From positions 1 to 19,533 of the forward strand of contig JAEPRB010000461.1 in assembly GCA_016758965.1 (NCBI GenBank): a stretch of 19,533 bases of DNA, read 5' to 3'. The position numbers were made by a program, and so were the translations under genes. This document shows, piece by piece, positions 8,784-19,533 of this stretch (the stretch's first letter is position 1; each line of letters starts with the position of its first letter). Below the pieces are notes generated by a model, which was not told the DNA's origin, did not search any database, and was given only the letters and a program-made list of their open reading frames with translations. This DNA is from Circinella minor (Eukaryota > Mucoromycota > Mucoromycetes > Mucorales > Lichtheimiaceae).

Positions 8784-9807
8784 ATGAACAACATCAACCT
8801 TATCAGAGAAAATCCAGAAACAGATACCACCTTTTTGGTATATCAATCAAACATAGTAGCTGTTGATTTTATTGCTAAAGAAAAACAGAAGCATAATGAA
8901 CAAATACTGCGTATTCAAAAAGAGGAGGAGACATTGCTAAATCATCGTAGAAAACACATCGATCTCCTGGAACAAATTTCCTTTGACGATTTAGCCAAAA
9001 TAATAGGCAAGGCTGTTCTTAGACATAAACTTGTATATAGAGATATATTTTATGAAATATTTCATGCAAGTCCTATATTCATGACAGCAGAACGAGTAGA
9101 GCGACGACAACCACGAGCATACGAATCAAGTCATTGGTAGAGCATCACCCATCCAGGATTAAGCGATTTAGCCTTGGGGCGTTAAAAGTTTAAAGCTCAT
9201 TACCATATTACCAAACAAGCATTTGAAGCGCTTGTGAATGAACTAGCTAATGACGAAGAATATGTTGGAAGTCAGGCGAGAGGTGGTGTTCCTATTGAAA
9301 TACAAGTTGCTGCGATACTCTGGCGTTTCGCCAATTCTCACTTTGGCTTTCGTTTGATGTGTGTGTCGTTAAATATTTCTGACGGCTCATTTAGCAACTT
9401 CACTGATCGATTTATTGAGGCAATGAAAAGAGTAGGTGAAAGGGAAATTATATGGCCAAAAAACGACATACAATTAGCTCGAAACATAGCACATCAGTTT
9501 AAAACCAAAGATGGATCCGACAGTAGAAGATTAGGAAAAGTTATTGGCGCTATGGATGGAAAGTTGGTGGTTATACAAAAGGCTTGTGGGAGGGGAGATC
9601 AGTTTGTCGACAGAAAGAACAACCCATCCTTCAATCTGCTAGCTGTGTGTGATAGCACAACACGTTTCATGTATGTGAAATGTGGAGACTCTGGTAAGCG
9701 TCTTTAATGGTAATGGGTATATATTAATGCTAAATCCACATATTCTTTTATCAGCAGAACACTATATTCTGTCGGATAAAAATGAATATTACTGCAACAA
9801 TATATAA
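8784..9807 (+). pseudogene. PIF/Harbinger-type (DDE_Tnp_4) transposase, inactivated and truncated
   Basis: The frame starts at ATG 8784. A helical, charged N-terminus (KEKQKHNEQILRIQKEEETL) is followed by YESSHW, then GLSDLALGR and FKAHYHITKQAFEALVNEL, the usual lead-in of this family. A helix-turn-helix-like stretch (QVAAILWRFANSHFGFRL) comes next. The DDE core shows GAMDGKLVVI (first Asp) and FNLLAVCDSTTRFMYVKCGD (second Asp). Exon 1 ends at 9693 with a GTAAGC donor. The acceptor at 9754 gives a short exon coding HYILSDKNEYY, which matches the family's YILaDkgY segment, then TAA at 9805-9807. Defects: in-frame TAG 9138-9140 and TAA 9183-9185. The stretch between the second Asp and HYIL is shorter than usual, and everything after (third acidic residue, C-terminus) is missing. 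Confidence 0.8.
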
Positions 9808-11375
9808 TACTTTAATATATGCGAGTATTTTCTTGAGATAAACTAGACAGCCTCAAATGTATTGTACGACTTATAATATAAACGAATATATATATATATA
9901 TATTACAAAGCATTTGTCCAGAAGGGATTGAGTATATTATTGGATAGAATATATATATAATATACTGGTCAATGATTCTTGTATTAACATGATTACGAAG
10001 GATCGAAACAATCCTGGTATCTATAACAACCTCCACTAAAATATCGAAAAATATATATTCAATTGTCCAAAAGAATTTATGTGTACCGATCCAATAATTT
10101 ATTGATGACAATTATAATAATATACTACCCATAACATCATTACTTGAAATCCCTTAATTCAATCATCATTATGATACCTGATACCTGATTCACTCTTTGT
10201 CTTTTCATCATCTATGTGTTTCTCTGATAGCTGTGCTGTTCCATTAATAATATTTGGCGTAGAAGACATATAATAGGTTACTGCAAGATTAAAGTCTTTT
10301 TTTTTAACTCTTTAAAAAGAGCTTTGTTTTGTGAGTTGGAAAATAAATATAATATTATATTATTGCTTGCTTGTTCTTCAATTTTTTTGTAATGCTGTTT
10401 GTATGGTAGTATATATTGACATTCATTGCGCTCAATATTGATGTACGATTGTCGACTACATGGTTAGTTGAAATGCTCGTTATATAGATTACTAAAGTAA
10501 AGCGTGTCTTAAAAGTTTCATGAACTGTTAGTTTTATATCTTTTTGTATACTTTTTTTTGTTCTAGCTATGATGTTCCCTTTCCTTCAGGCACATAAATC
10601 ATTTCGAATACAATGCTTTCCTTTTTTATAGTGTCGGCTTTCCTCTCTTCCATGTTGAGTACAGTCATATTTGTTGAGTACAATTGTCATTTTGTTTTCT
10701 CCAACCTTATACCACTTACCTCGTAGTTCGGTTCTTCCCTTTTTTTTCTCCCTCTTTCACAAGATAAACATATCATGAAAAAAAAAGACAATCTAATTCA
10801 GTTATTATTATAGTTTTTACCTTTGTTAGATTGAAATAAATGCTTTGTGTATTTTTTTTATCAAAAAAGTAAAGAATAAGGTGGGAAAAGATGACGGATC
10901 AGAATTTTTCCTTTTTTTTTTCTTTTTTTTTGCTGCTGTGGGTAAATAATCTCTTTAAGCTATATATAATTATTTTACTGCTTCAAAACAGTTATATTCT
11001 TATACAGATAGTTCCTATATGTTGTAGATACTATAGATAATGAATGTTATATATAAAAATATAAATATAATAAGTGATAATAATTAATTATCTCATCGTC
11101 GAATATTCAGTTATTATCTACGGATTATTATAACTTTAGAGCGGAAATTGCGATAGAGCACTCAAAAATCACCTAATTTATAAAGATAGTCTGATTCCCA
11201 AACCAATATGCTCTCTAATTGACTAGGCGGTTTGGAACCAGAAAAAATTAAAAAATTAACCGCCACTTTTGTTCCTGTCTGCATTACAATTTGGTCAAAC
11301 CTTTTTTCCCCAAAATAAACTATAATTCTTTCTTCTTTTTACTTTCATATTTTTTTAAATCGCTCCATCTTCAAA
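9808..11375. other. AT-rich stretch without a gene
   Basis: About 1.6 kb with homopolymer T runs, an AT dinucleotide run near 9887-9903 and no frame with family-like content. The 99-codon minus-strand frame at 9812-10111 is Ile/Tyr-rich, as expected of random AT-rich DNA. No terminal repeat of the PIF element could be located. Confidence 0.6.
11198..11264. repeat. GC-containing inverted repeats upstream of the 11376 gene
   Basis: CCAAACC at 11198-11204 pairs with GGTTTGG at 11229-11235. The overlapping GGCGGTT at 11226-11232 pairs with AACCGCC at 11258-11264. Only one of these two stems can form at a time. They lie 110-180 bases before the ATG at 11376 and are GC-rich islands in AT-rich DNA. 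They may be protein-binding sites, a promoter element or a remnant of a transposon end. The evidence is composition and symmetry only. Confidence 0.35.
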
Positions 11376-12488
11376 ATGAATGAACAAGTCGACCTTCAAA
11401 CTATCTTAACACGCTACGCTGAACTCAGAAGCAAAGCTGGAAATCTTTCATATGATGAACAACTTGAGTTTGTATGGACTGCTGACTGGTGTGTTAAGGT
11501 AGCAGTCCAAAGTTTTCAGCAACTTCAACCCCCAACTGTTGTAACTGGAATAGAAGCACAAACAGAAGGAAACGTGCTTAATAATGAAAAAGAGGATAGA
11601 ATCAAGCATTAGCTGATAAACTTGTTGAACAGGCCAAAGAAAATCTTGAAAATGCAAAGTGGGACATTGTGGATAGATGTGGTTTTCCAATCGAGAAGGT
11701 CGAGAGAATGTTTGGTAGTACGGTTGTGAAGTTATTCACCCATTCAAAGGCTCATAACGCGTGGACTCATTTTGTTTATGAAAAGCGAAAAGAGTTTGCA
11801 GGTAAGAAATGAAATAAAATAACATATCGATGGTTCTTATAATATCAGATAATTAATGTACTAATGTCGGAAACGAAAAGCCAAATATGATGTTTATAAT
11901 CCAGTTGTATCAAAATCTCAACAAAATGATAAGGAAAAAACAGCTTGGGTTAATAAAGAAGTTGCAAGAGCTTATAATGCAGTGAAGGCAGATAAAAATG
12001 AATTCAGAGCGCTGGAAGATCGAACAAAACCCTATAATAAGGCATACGGGATGTCTGGTAATGTTAATGATATGACAGAGAAGCAGAAGATACGATTCAG
12101 ATTTTATGCAAAAATGTCCAACGTGTTAAGGAGTTGACAGGACTTGAATCTCTAGTCATATTTGGTGCTCCACAATATCACAGCAGTTGGAAACTATGTT
12201 GAATTGGAACAGGTAAGTACTATTTATAATATTAGGTGCATTATTTTGATATATGTGTATGTACATGTACTTTTTTAGATATTGGCGTACAATTTCGTGA
12301 TGAAATGAATGCAAAGAGCAACTCTGACAGTAACTTTTATGCGTTGTAAGATTTGATCATTTTTGCAAATTCCCAGCTTTTGATACATCCGGGTTAAGCA
12401 ACAAAAGAACACGTATGTATAATTATCCAAAAGTAAGAAATGATGGCATTATTCTGACACATGTTTTATTTTAGGCACGTCCCAATAA
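11376..12488 (+). pseudogene. unrecognised multi-exon gene with several frameshifts
   Basis: ATG at 11376 begins a frame rich in helix-forming residues (LTRYAELRSKAGNLSYDEQ). Near 11600 one base is missing and the protein goes on in another frame (ALADKLVEQAKENLENAKWD) to a donor at 11802. The acceptor at 11880 restores the frame (KYDVYNPVVSK...). Another shift near 12110 leads to VQRVKELTGLESLVIFGAP, and another near 12185 leads to VGNYVELEQ and a GTAAGT donor at 12213. Further exons start near 12279 and 12475, with one more shift near 12350 and TAA at 12486-12488. Joined, this would be about 280-300 residues. The centre has spaced aromatic residues (HNAWTHFVYEKRKEF, then TAWVNKEVARAYNAV) that recall HMG-box-like helices, but this is only a resemblance. 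Position suggests a transposon accessory gene. Its parent element is not identified. Confidence 0.5.
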
Positions 12489-14820
12489 ATCGTAATCTTG
12501 GTTGATATTTTGATTATCAATATATTTTCTTTACATCCTTTCACATTTTTATTCATTTTGTATCTTCATGATGAAGTTAGTTCAGTAGTAACAAATCCTA
12601 TATTTTTAATCTTGAAGTATTTATCTAGCAAGTGATGATAAACTGTTTTGGAGTTCCAGAACAATGTTCTTTTTTTTTGCATCTATAAGATAAGTATATA
12701 CGTGCTCCACAGTAAAGACATCCATAGCGTTTATGTAGACTAAATCTGTATTGATAGATAGATGTAATAAAACAATATGATGGAAAATAGGAAAAACGGT
12801 ATTAGATAGTGCTTTTTTTAACACTTTAAATAAAAATATTAAATACAACTATATATATGTATATACAACGTTTTTGTGATCTATTATTGTTTAGTATGTA
12901 GATTTGTATCAGTATATTTTTATGATACATTGTAAAGCAATCACACCATAACCATTTTAAATTGTAAATCACCAGTATATTATTTACCTAGTGATATACC
13001 ACCAATGTATTAAAGATACTTTCTATTATTAAATAACATTCCTATGGTTTTATTTTTAATTGTTATAATGCCACTTAGTAACAACAGTTATGAAAGTACT
13101 ACTTTAGGTTATACATGGAACCTTGTTCCATTAGATTTTACTTTTTATCTACTGATACATACATAAAAAGCAGATACGTAAACAATTTGTGAGGTATTAT
13201 ATCCTGGATACGTAAGTGAGATACTGAAGATAGTGAAAGTTATATGTTCAACATTATATGTAGCTGTCATATCGATATAAAATAGACATCAAAAGACAAG
13301 AGAATATATAATAAAGCAACTTTTATGAGAATGAATAGTTTTATATATCATAATGTAAAGTAATAAAAGATACTTTTCTAACCAAATTCAAGTATGAGTT
13401 AATATTTTTTAATACAAATTTCTTTTTCTGCTTTATCTTTATTTATTATATACGTAATACCAATTTAATCAAATATTACTACCAGTAATATTTCAGTATT
13501 GTAATTATCTAAGAATAAAATCTATTTATGATACGTATCATATCACAATTATCATGTTCCAATAGGACCAACAGAACCAGCTATCAAAAATAAAGAGATT
13601 AATTGTTACAATGTCCATATAATTTTTACTTGAACACCTAAGGTGCACACGTACAAATTATAAAAACACATTGATTACACTCAATTATTAATTAGAATAA
13701 ATAGATATAAATAAGACACCTTTCTTTCTTACATAAATCTTCAGTTGTCTAATACAATATTTTAGTCCACTTACTCTTATTTTCTATTTCTCCTTACAAC
13801 CACAGAATTGATTACTTATTACTTTATTGGTTATCAAATTCTCTTAGCCTTATATTTTTCTCGTAAGTTATGTATTATTACAACTGATTCCTTTTCCTGA
13901 AGTCAAATTATTCTTATTCATTTTTTAACATGATATGGACAGCTCCTCTCAACAGATGTATATATTTCTCTGTCAACAAAGATAGACTTGAAGGTTGTTT
14001 GACTTAGAGTATATCTATATGTACACTGATATATTATTATATAAGCTTCATTTGATGTATTTATTGTATTTGGTCAAAGCCAGTAAATAACTGCCCATGA
14101 GCCATGATTATAGCAATAGAATCAATTTAGTAATAATTATTAAGTGATATTATAAATGTCAATAGGTTTATGATACAATAATACTTATTATAGATGAAAT
14201 ACATGTGTACTTCTGAATAATGACTCATAAAGAAAAGAAACTGATATATTTCACATAATGCATCTGTAGCAACAAAAATTATGCTGCACACTATTCTTGG
14301 ATTGATAATAATATTGTCTCCTTGAATGGTACGTAATGATAATAAATAGTATACATCGGTAAAAGGAGTTTTGAGGATTTAAGAGTATATATGATCTATA
14401 ATTACTATATATCGGGTGTATGTCCATAGCCTACCCAATATAGCTCAAATAGGTGTGCATAGGCAGATTCATGTTACTTAGACACTCTACATAGATCTGC
14501 GTCAGTCTATATAGTCTTATATCAGATTGCTTATCACCTTTCTATGGTAATATATCTATATACATTTTTTATTAACATCCAAGGCCCTTTTATGTGTTAT
14601 TTTATTTTTTGTAATCCACATGGTAGCATATAAGTGAATAAACGTACAACTTAATAATTATTTTAATAATTCGGAATAATAAAAAACGTTATTACGTAGC
14701 CCTATTACAGATATTTAAAACATACGTATGGCAGAAATAAAAATAATAATAAATTATCTACGTACTAAATTATGGGTCATAAGCACATGGTAAAAAATAT
14801 ATGTAGTTATGTTTTTTTGC
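12489..14820. other. 2.3 kb AT-rich stretch, no gene seen
   Basis: Very AT-rich DNA with no frame that looks coding. The 75-codon minus-strand frame at 12621-12848 starts in noise and has no known motif. No tRNA-like A/B boxes, tandem repeats or long inverted repeats were noticed. It may include the 3' flank and an undetected terminus of the Plavaka-like element. Confidence 0.6.
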
Positions 14821-17800
14821 TTAATTTCTTGCTCGCTTGCGCCTGTCACCTGTATTACTGCTTGACAATTCCAAAGCTCTTTTTTTTGCCTTTATAGCTA
14901 CGCGACGAACTTTTTCTTTTTCAACATCCTCTAAAGTTACCAATGATGATAGTTTATCATTAATAACTCCTTTGTTTTCAGACCAAGTATGCCAGTTTGC
15001 ATCATAGTTTAAGAGATATTCTTCATAATGCCCAGTTTTTTCAGTCTTCTTTGTTTTAAAGTTTGGAACAATGTGTACTGCCCAAACTATTTCAGAGACT
15101 TGTATAACTTTTTTTGGTTCTTCCAGTTTTAATACTTCCATATCTGTTACAAATGCTCTGTTTTTTATAGGTAGATATCGTTCTATGAAACACATGTCAA
15201 GATTTTTATTTGCGTAGCTGCCTTGAAAAAATAACAGCGGTCGACCATAATATTCCCCTTTCAGTTCCACGAAATCACACCAATTTGCTCCTCGAAACGT
15301 TGTATTTGTTCTAACAGTTTCATTATATACTTCATCATCATCATCTGCCACTGCATGAATAACAAGTTTTTTAAATACAAGAAACTTTATAAACCAAATA
15401 TATTTAGTGGGAATGACAACTTACACACTATACATAACTCTGATATGCATTAAAAAATGATAAAGTCCTACCTTTGTTATGTTAAGTTTTGGCATACGTC
15501 CTAATGATACCCTCGAAGTTCGTTTTTCGATACCAGTGTCCAAAAATAATCTGATGGCAGTGCCAAATGATAAAAATTGTTCTGATTCATGATTTTGAAG
15601 TGCATCTAAAGATATCGGTTTTCTGCGATTGCTCGGAGATAATAATGTGTACGAACAAGAGCTATGTAAAGTGGAACTTATATGATTATTATTAGATTTT
15701 TGACCATGCCAAGCAGCTGCGTCATATAAAGCATCTCGTCGTGCTATATAATTTCCCATCTAATATATGTGATTTGTTGTCAATACTGAATTTTATTTCT
15801 TACTTCTATGATAAGATGCAAACTCATAAAGTATTATAAAAAGCCATACCTGTTTTGTAAAGATTTTTTTATTAAATGAAGTCCTTGCCGCAGGAGCTTT
15901 TGCATCTCGCTTATGTTGGGTCTCAGAATAACAGGTACTATATCCCATAACAGTTCCACGACTTTCAATATCAGAACGGTATTTTGACAATGCATGGTTT
16001 TTTGGAAACGCCATAAATGACTAGTATAAGAAGAAATACACCATGAGATATATTATCCTTAGCTTCCTTTTTTTCTTACTAACACTTAAAATAGTGATAC
16101 CTTCGAATATAATGCTGCTACTGGGCTGTACTTGTTAAATAACTCTAAACTCTTTTCCATTTGATCAAGTGTATCTTTTGTGTGCTCTGATGATGTTGCT
16201 TGGTAGGCAAAATCAATAAAATGCCGGAGACATAAGACCATTTGCGCATTTAACTTATCATGTATACATACTAATAAAATCTAAGAACAAAAGCTAATAA
16301 CATTTAATTTTTTTTTTCATCTGTCGTTTTTTTTAAACTATATCCTTACCCCCATGTGATGTTTCAATTCATCATAGGTCGGAAAAACCAATGTGGATAA
16401 AAGATATCCGTTGTTGAAGCGTCGTCTCCCTCCAAAGTGCGGGATATATTTTTGAGCACTAATGGTTTTGATTTTTATTGTCTATTAATTGTTGTTTTTG
16501 ATCGCACCCAGATATGTGTTACTATATTTTCCACGTACCGTTTATTTACTTCCAGTTTATCTGAAACTGATAGGATATCTTCAATAACCCTTAACAGATG
16601 TTTTTAAACACCACCCAACTGATGTAACTCATCAACAACAAGATAATCGTATATATTTTCAAAATGAGGTACACTCCAAAAAGCATTCTAATATTAAATT
16701 AAATAGTTAGAAGCTGTTGTACTTGAAACTATATAGTTTTATGTCTTCCTTGCCCTTACTTGGACTACATGAAATGAGAAATTTTTTGAAATTTTTTGCG
16801 CTTTAGTTCTTCTATTACTTTTGAGGTATATTTTCCCGATTTTGGTCAATTTTTTCATAAATCTATTATCCCGCGTAGCACCAGTGCAGTTTAAGTGAAA
16901 GTTTGATGTGGGTAACCAACATCGAGGGCATGAAAATTCCGCGTTTCCACTTTTTACAAGTGCCATCAACCTCCTATTAATATTCAAAAAGGTTCAAATA
17001 CCATATTAGTCTTTTTTGTACCATTCATATCATTAACTATAATTTCTAGCTTCAAGGAGATACTTAATGTTCAGGCATATCAGCGATATATGCTGCAAGT
17101 GCAGGAACGCATTTGTACATCTTATCAAATGGGCCACGGACATTCAAAGTACTATTAAAAGTGTCAAAATTTATATTGATATTGGCATTCTTATTTACTT
17201 TGGATTGATCAATTATATACATATCTATATGATGCACAATTTGCAAATGGCTCAAGGATTAAAGTTATACAGTGATGTATAATGGTGTTCTTCATCTCTG
17301 TCCAATGTGGTCTGTTTTTTCCTTCTTGGGGGCAGTCTAATGTTGGTAAAAAAGCTAATACTCTACTTATTCCTGAAGTTGCCTTATTATGAATGTAATT
17401 TGGGGTGTTTGCCAGCTTACAGTATAACGGATAAGATTTGAAACGAGTGTTACCAGAAACACCAGTGGCATCACTAGAAAGAATTACACCTAATACTATG
17501 GCACCAATAGGTAATTTTTCCTTATACGATAAAAATAAAAAGCAGCGATTATTATTATTATTATTACTACATATCAGTTAACAAAAAACGTGAATGGCTA
17601 TATACCTCAAGCTCTTACCACCATTTTCCAGAACTTATATCTTGATACACACGGTTGTTGCCGCGCATTAATATTTCTGAGCGAAGTTTTGTATCATGCC
17701 AATATTCTTTGTATGAGAGTAAATATTCGCATACACTAAGAATATTTTGATAGACTAACTCTATGTTAGAGTATGCATCTGTAAAGTCATCGACATCGTC

Positions 17801-18733
17801 ATGCTTGAATCCTTCTTTCGTTAAGAGATCGTTCACATTAATATTTTTTGTTTGTAAACCCTACAATTTACTATTTAATGTTTACGACAATAAAATCAAA
17901 CCAATATTCATAAAATTAGTTTATACTAACCACCATGAAGTCACCGGCCTGGTTATCAACATGATAAAATAAGTTGTCTAATGTTTTTGTTTTTATAATT
18001 ATATGGTCACCAGTTTCGTGCTGTTTATCTAATGCTTTTTGCGTTGTTGTAATCATGCTGCTGTTTGATTAATATTTGACCACACAGAAAATAGGAAACA
18101 CAGATGGCTCCAACAAAAGCTATCTATTTTACCTTCGAAAGACAGCTTTAGACATTTGTGAATCGATAGCAATTTTGGCATAGTCCAGTTCAGTTTCACT
18201 TAAACTCAATTTGGATTTAGGCTCGTAGTTTGCTTTTGTTGCCAAAACCTCAGTATTATTTGTGACTATGAACAGAAGAAAACATTGGGAAAATCTTCCA
18301 CAATCAAAAATAGTTACAATAATAAATTATACTTACTTAATTTTAGCGATTCCAACTTTTTACAAGAATCTGTTTGAGTTGAAGAAAGGCCTTGTGATAC
18401 AGAATTGGTTTGGGTTACAGGGGTGAACTTATCATCATAATAATTATCTACATTCTAATTTATAATGTTAATATATGTTAAATATTGTATATTTAAATAT
18501 TATAACTATAAATAATTTACATATAACGTAATCGTGTTCTGACGACTGTAGATTTCCCTCATCTGCTGTTTTTATTGTTGGTGTAGTCGAAGAATTTCTA
18601 AATGGGGGTGGAGCTTGTGTACTAAAAGCAGTGGGGGTAAAACTTCATTTTTATGGGCTGCCCTTTCATGTTGGCGCAGAGCAAAGTTAGATTTAAATCT
18701 TCGTTTGCAATTAACAAACTCGCACTGGATCAT
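14821..18733 (-). pseudogene. Plavaka-like (KDZ/CACTA-related) transposase, about 14 exons, inactivated
   Basis: Start is ATG at 18733. Exons: 18733-18521, 18447-18337, 18265-18133, 18060-17934, 17860-17606, 17520 to about 17211, about 17210-17064, 16973-16760, 16687-16539, 16458-16350, 16280-16101, 16020-15850, 15759-15472 and about 15348-14821. A C2H2 finger opens the protein (C-x4-C-x12-H-x4-H, residues 4-27). LSETELDYAKIAI follows, then the Plavaka core: LPIGAIVLGVILSSDATGV (candidate catalytic Asp), FKSYPLYCKLANTP, CVPALAAYIADMPEH, FSCPRCWLP, LVVDELHQLGGV, YIPHFGGRRRF and KNHALSKYRSDIESRGTVMGY. The C-terminal exon holds CDFVELKGEYYGRPLLFF and VWAVHIVPNF, then a basic tail. Defects: one C lost in the run at 18633-18637; TAA at 17615-17617 and 16604-16606; frame breaks near 17220 and 17062; and a phase mismatch at the last junction (about 15350). 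Most introns (66-90 nt) remain canonical. Confidence 0.85.
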
Positions 18734-18904
18734 CAAGTGTTGTCAGTTACGGGTCTTGTAAAAGAAAAAAAGCGTTTTTGATTAAAGTTATATGAATTTA
18801 TGCAACTTTTGCTGCGGCTATTTTGAAATTCAGCAAGTTAAATAATGAGAAGCAGTAAAGAGTTTTTTTTTTTGTCGCGTTTTTTCTACTTTCATTTCTC
18901 AAAA
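18734..18904. promoter_or_regulatory. divergent promoter region of the Plavaka-like element
   Basis: About 170 bases lie between the minus-strand transposase ATG (18733) and a plus-strand ATG at 18905. The stretch is AT-rich, with T runs. No definite TATA box or repeat can be named. The head-to-head layout suggests shared control. Confidence 0.35.
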
Positions 18905-19533
18905 ATGAGACGTTCAATCAGAAGCAGCAAAATTAATAATAAAAATAATAAACGAGGGAGTCAATCCATGGAATGCTCAGGAAAATATTATTATCTTTTT
19001 TCTGTTCATTGTTGTTGTCAACATTCATTTTAACTTTTTTTTTGTTCCTTTTTTTTAGATCATGGAAATAGTAAGCGGATTCGGGCATCTAGAAGGGATG
19101 AACTACTTGGACAAGGTAAAAACTAAATCATAGCTTAGCTTCACGTCATGGTTATTTTTTTTATTAATCATCATATTAGCCTCCAATTCAACACATAAAA
19201 TAATAAAAAATACACGTTCCAACAAAGGCAAAGGCAGAGCCAGAGATTTAGTGTTATAGAATTAAGAAAAAAAATGTTGAGAATATAAAGGCAATTAACT
19301 CTTAGAAATTCTCTCATAAATTTAATAAATAGAATACAATCCCCAAGAAGAAAAAGAGCAAGAACAGGAAGAACAAGAGGAAGAACAAGAAGAAGAAGAA
19401 GAAGAGGAGGAGGAGAAAGAAGAGGAAGAGGACGAAGAGTACGAAGAAGAAGAAAATGGTGGTACATAACTGCTAATAAATACATTGTTTCTTTTTTAAC
19501 TTTTGATTAATCTGTTTCACAATTAGGACATGG
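18905..19533 (+). CDS. candidate accessory gene, basic protein, multi-exon, runs off the window
   Basis: The best-supported part is two exons, 19059-19115 and 19180 to about 19250. They are joined by a canonical intron (GTAAAA...TTAG) in matching phase and code for a basic segment (HGNSKRIRASRRDELLGQ, then KNTRSNKGKGRARD). A possible first exon starts at ATG 18905 (MRRSIRSSKINNKNNKRG), but its donor is weak (GTCAAT at about 18960). A purine-rich exon follows (about 19332-19458), with a GTGGTA donor, a CTAATA branch-like site and an acceptor TTAG at 19523-19526, so the gene seems to continue past the window. The basic composition fits a nuclear or nucleic-acid-binding protein. No family is recognised. 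Exon choice at both ends is uncertain. Confidence 0.4.
19345..19456 (+). repeat. purine-rich tract of GAA/GAG units
   Basis: More than 110 bases are almost pure A/G, mostly GAA, GAG and GAAGAA units with a few C or T. Read as protein it gives a Glu-rich, a Lys/Arg-rich or an Arg/Gly-rich sequence depending on frame, all open over the tract. It probably lies in an exon of the plus-strand gene. Confidence 0.75.

Noticed and set aside
5658..9185. In-frame stops as a sign of a reassigned genetic code
   Set aside because: All three stop codons occur within conserved segments, together with frameshifts, and the accessory gene and transposase ends use normal stops. Transposon decay explains this better.
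12621..12848. Minus-strand 75-codon frame as a small gene
   Set aside because: AT-rich, no motif, no splice-linked neighbour and no sign of coding composition.
16985..17000. GGTTCAAATAC as a tRNA B box
   Set aside because: No A box or foldable cloverleaf upstream, and the site lies in an intron of the Plavaka-like gene.
19171..19485. Leu-rich minus-strand frame at the window end
   Set aside because: Its Leu/Pro run is only the complement of the GAA/GAG purine tract, with no other support.

Overview
The window looks like a transposon-rich stretch of an early-diverging fungus, most likely Mucoromycota (Mucorales-like). The DNA is very AT-rich. Coding parts are cut by many short introns (about 50-115 nt) with GTAAGT/GTATGT donors, CTAA-type branch points and TAG/CAG acceptors. 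The recognisable proteins are all transposon proteins of the kinds common in that phylum. No bacterial signals, rRNA, tRNA or CRISPR are visible. I see no clear host housekeeping gene.

Layout. (1) Positions 1-1565: a short ATCCG-type repeat with a foldback, a 5'-truncated LINE 3' end (reverse transcriptase C-terminus with zf-RVT remnant, AATAAA signal and A-tail), then a small Gln/Glu-rich ORF. (2) 2372-8562: an almost complete 6.2 kb CACTA-like (Tnp2-type) DNA transposon bounded by inverted clusters of an AATCCTAACA-like repeat. It holds two divergent genes. On the minus strand is a multi-exon accessory gene of unknown function whose six visible exons join without a break. On the plus strand is a nine-exon Tnp2-type transposase carrying three in-frame stops and one frameshift. 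(3) 8784-9807: a PIF/Harbinger-type transposase pseudogene. (4) 11376-12488: a frameshifted multi-exon gene of unknown family, isolated in AT-rich DNA. (5) 14821-18733, minus strand: a Plavaka-like (KDZ/CACTA-related) transposase pseudogene of about 14 exons, with a C2H2 zinc finger at its N-terminus. A small basic multi-exon gene diverges from it on the plus strand (18905 to the window end).

How it fits together. Both large DNA transposons show the same plan: a zinc-finger transposase gene head to head with an accessory gene across a short shared promoter region. In the first element the transposase is dead while the accessory reading frame appears preserved over six visible exons. That asymmetry, and the accessory protein itself (coiled coil, compact middle domain, Ala-Ser repeat and Ser/Thr/Pro tail with a basic end), is the most interesting point here. 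Stretches 1566-2371, 9808-11375 and 12489-14820 hold no gene that I can support.
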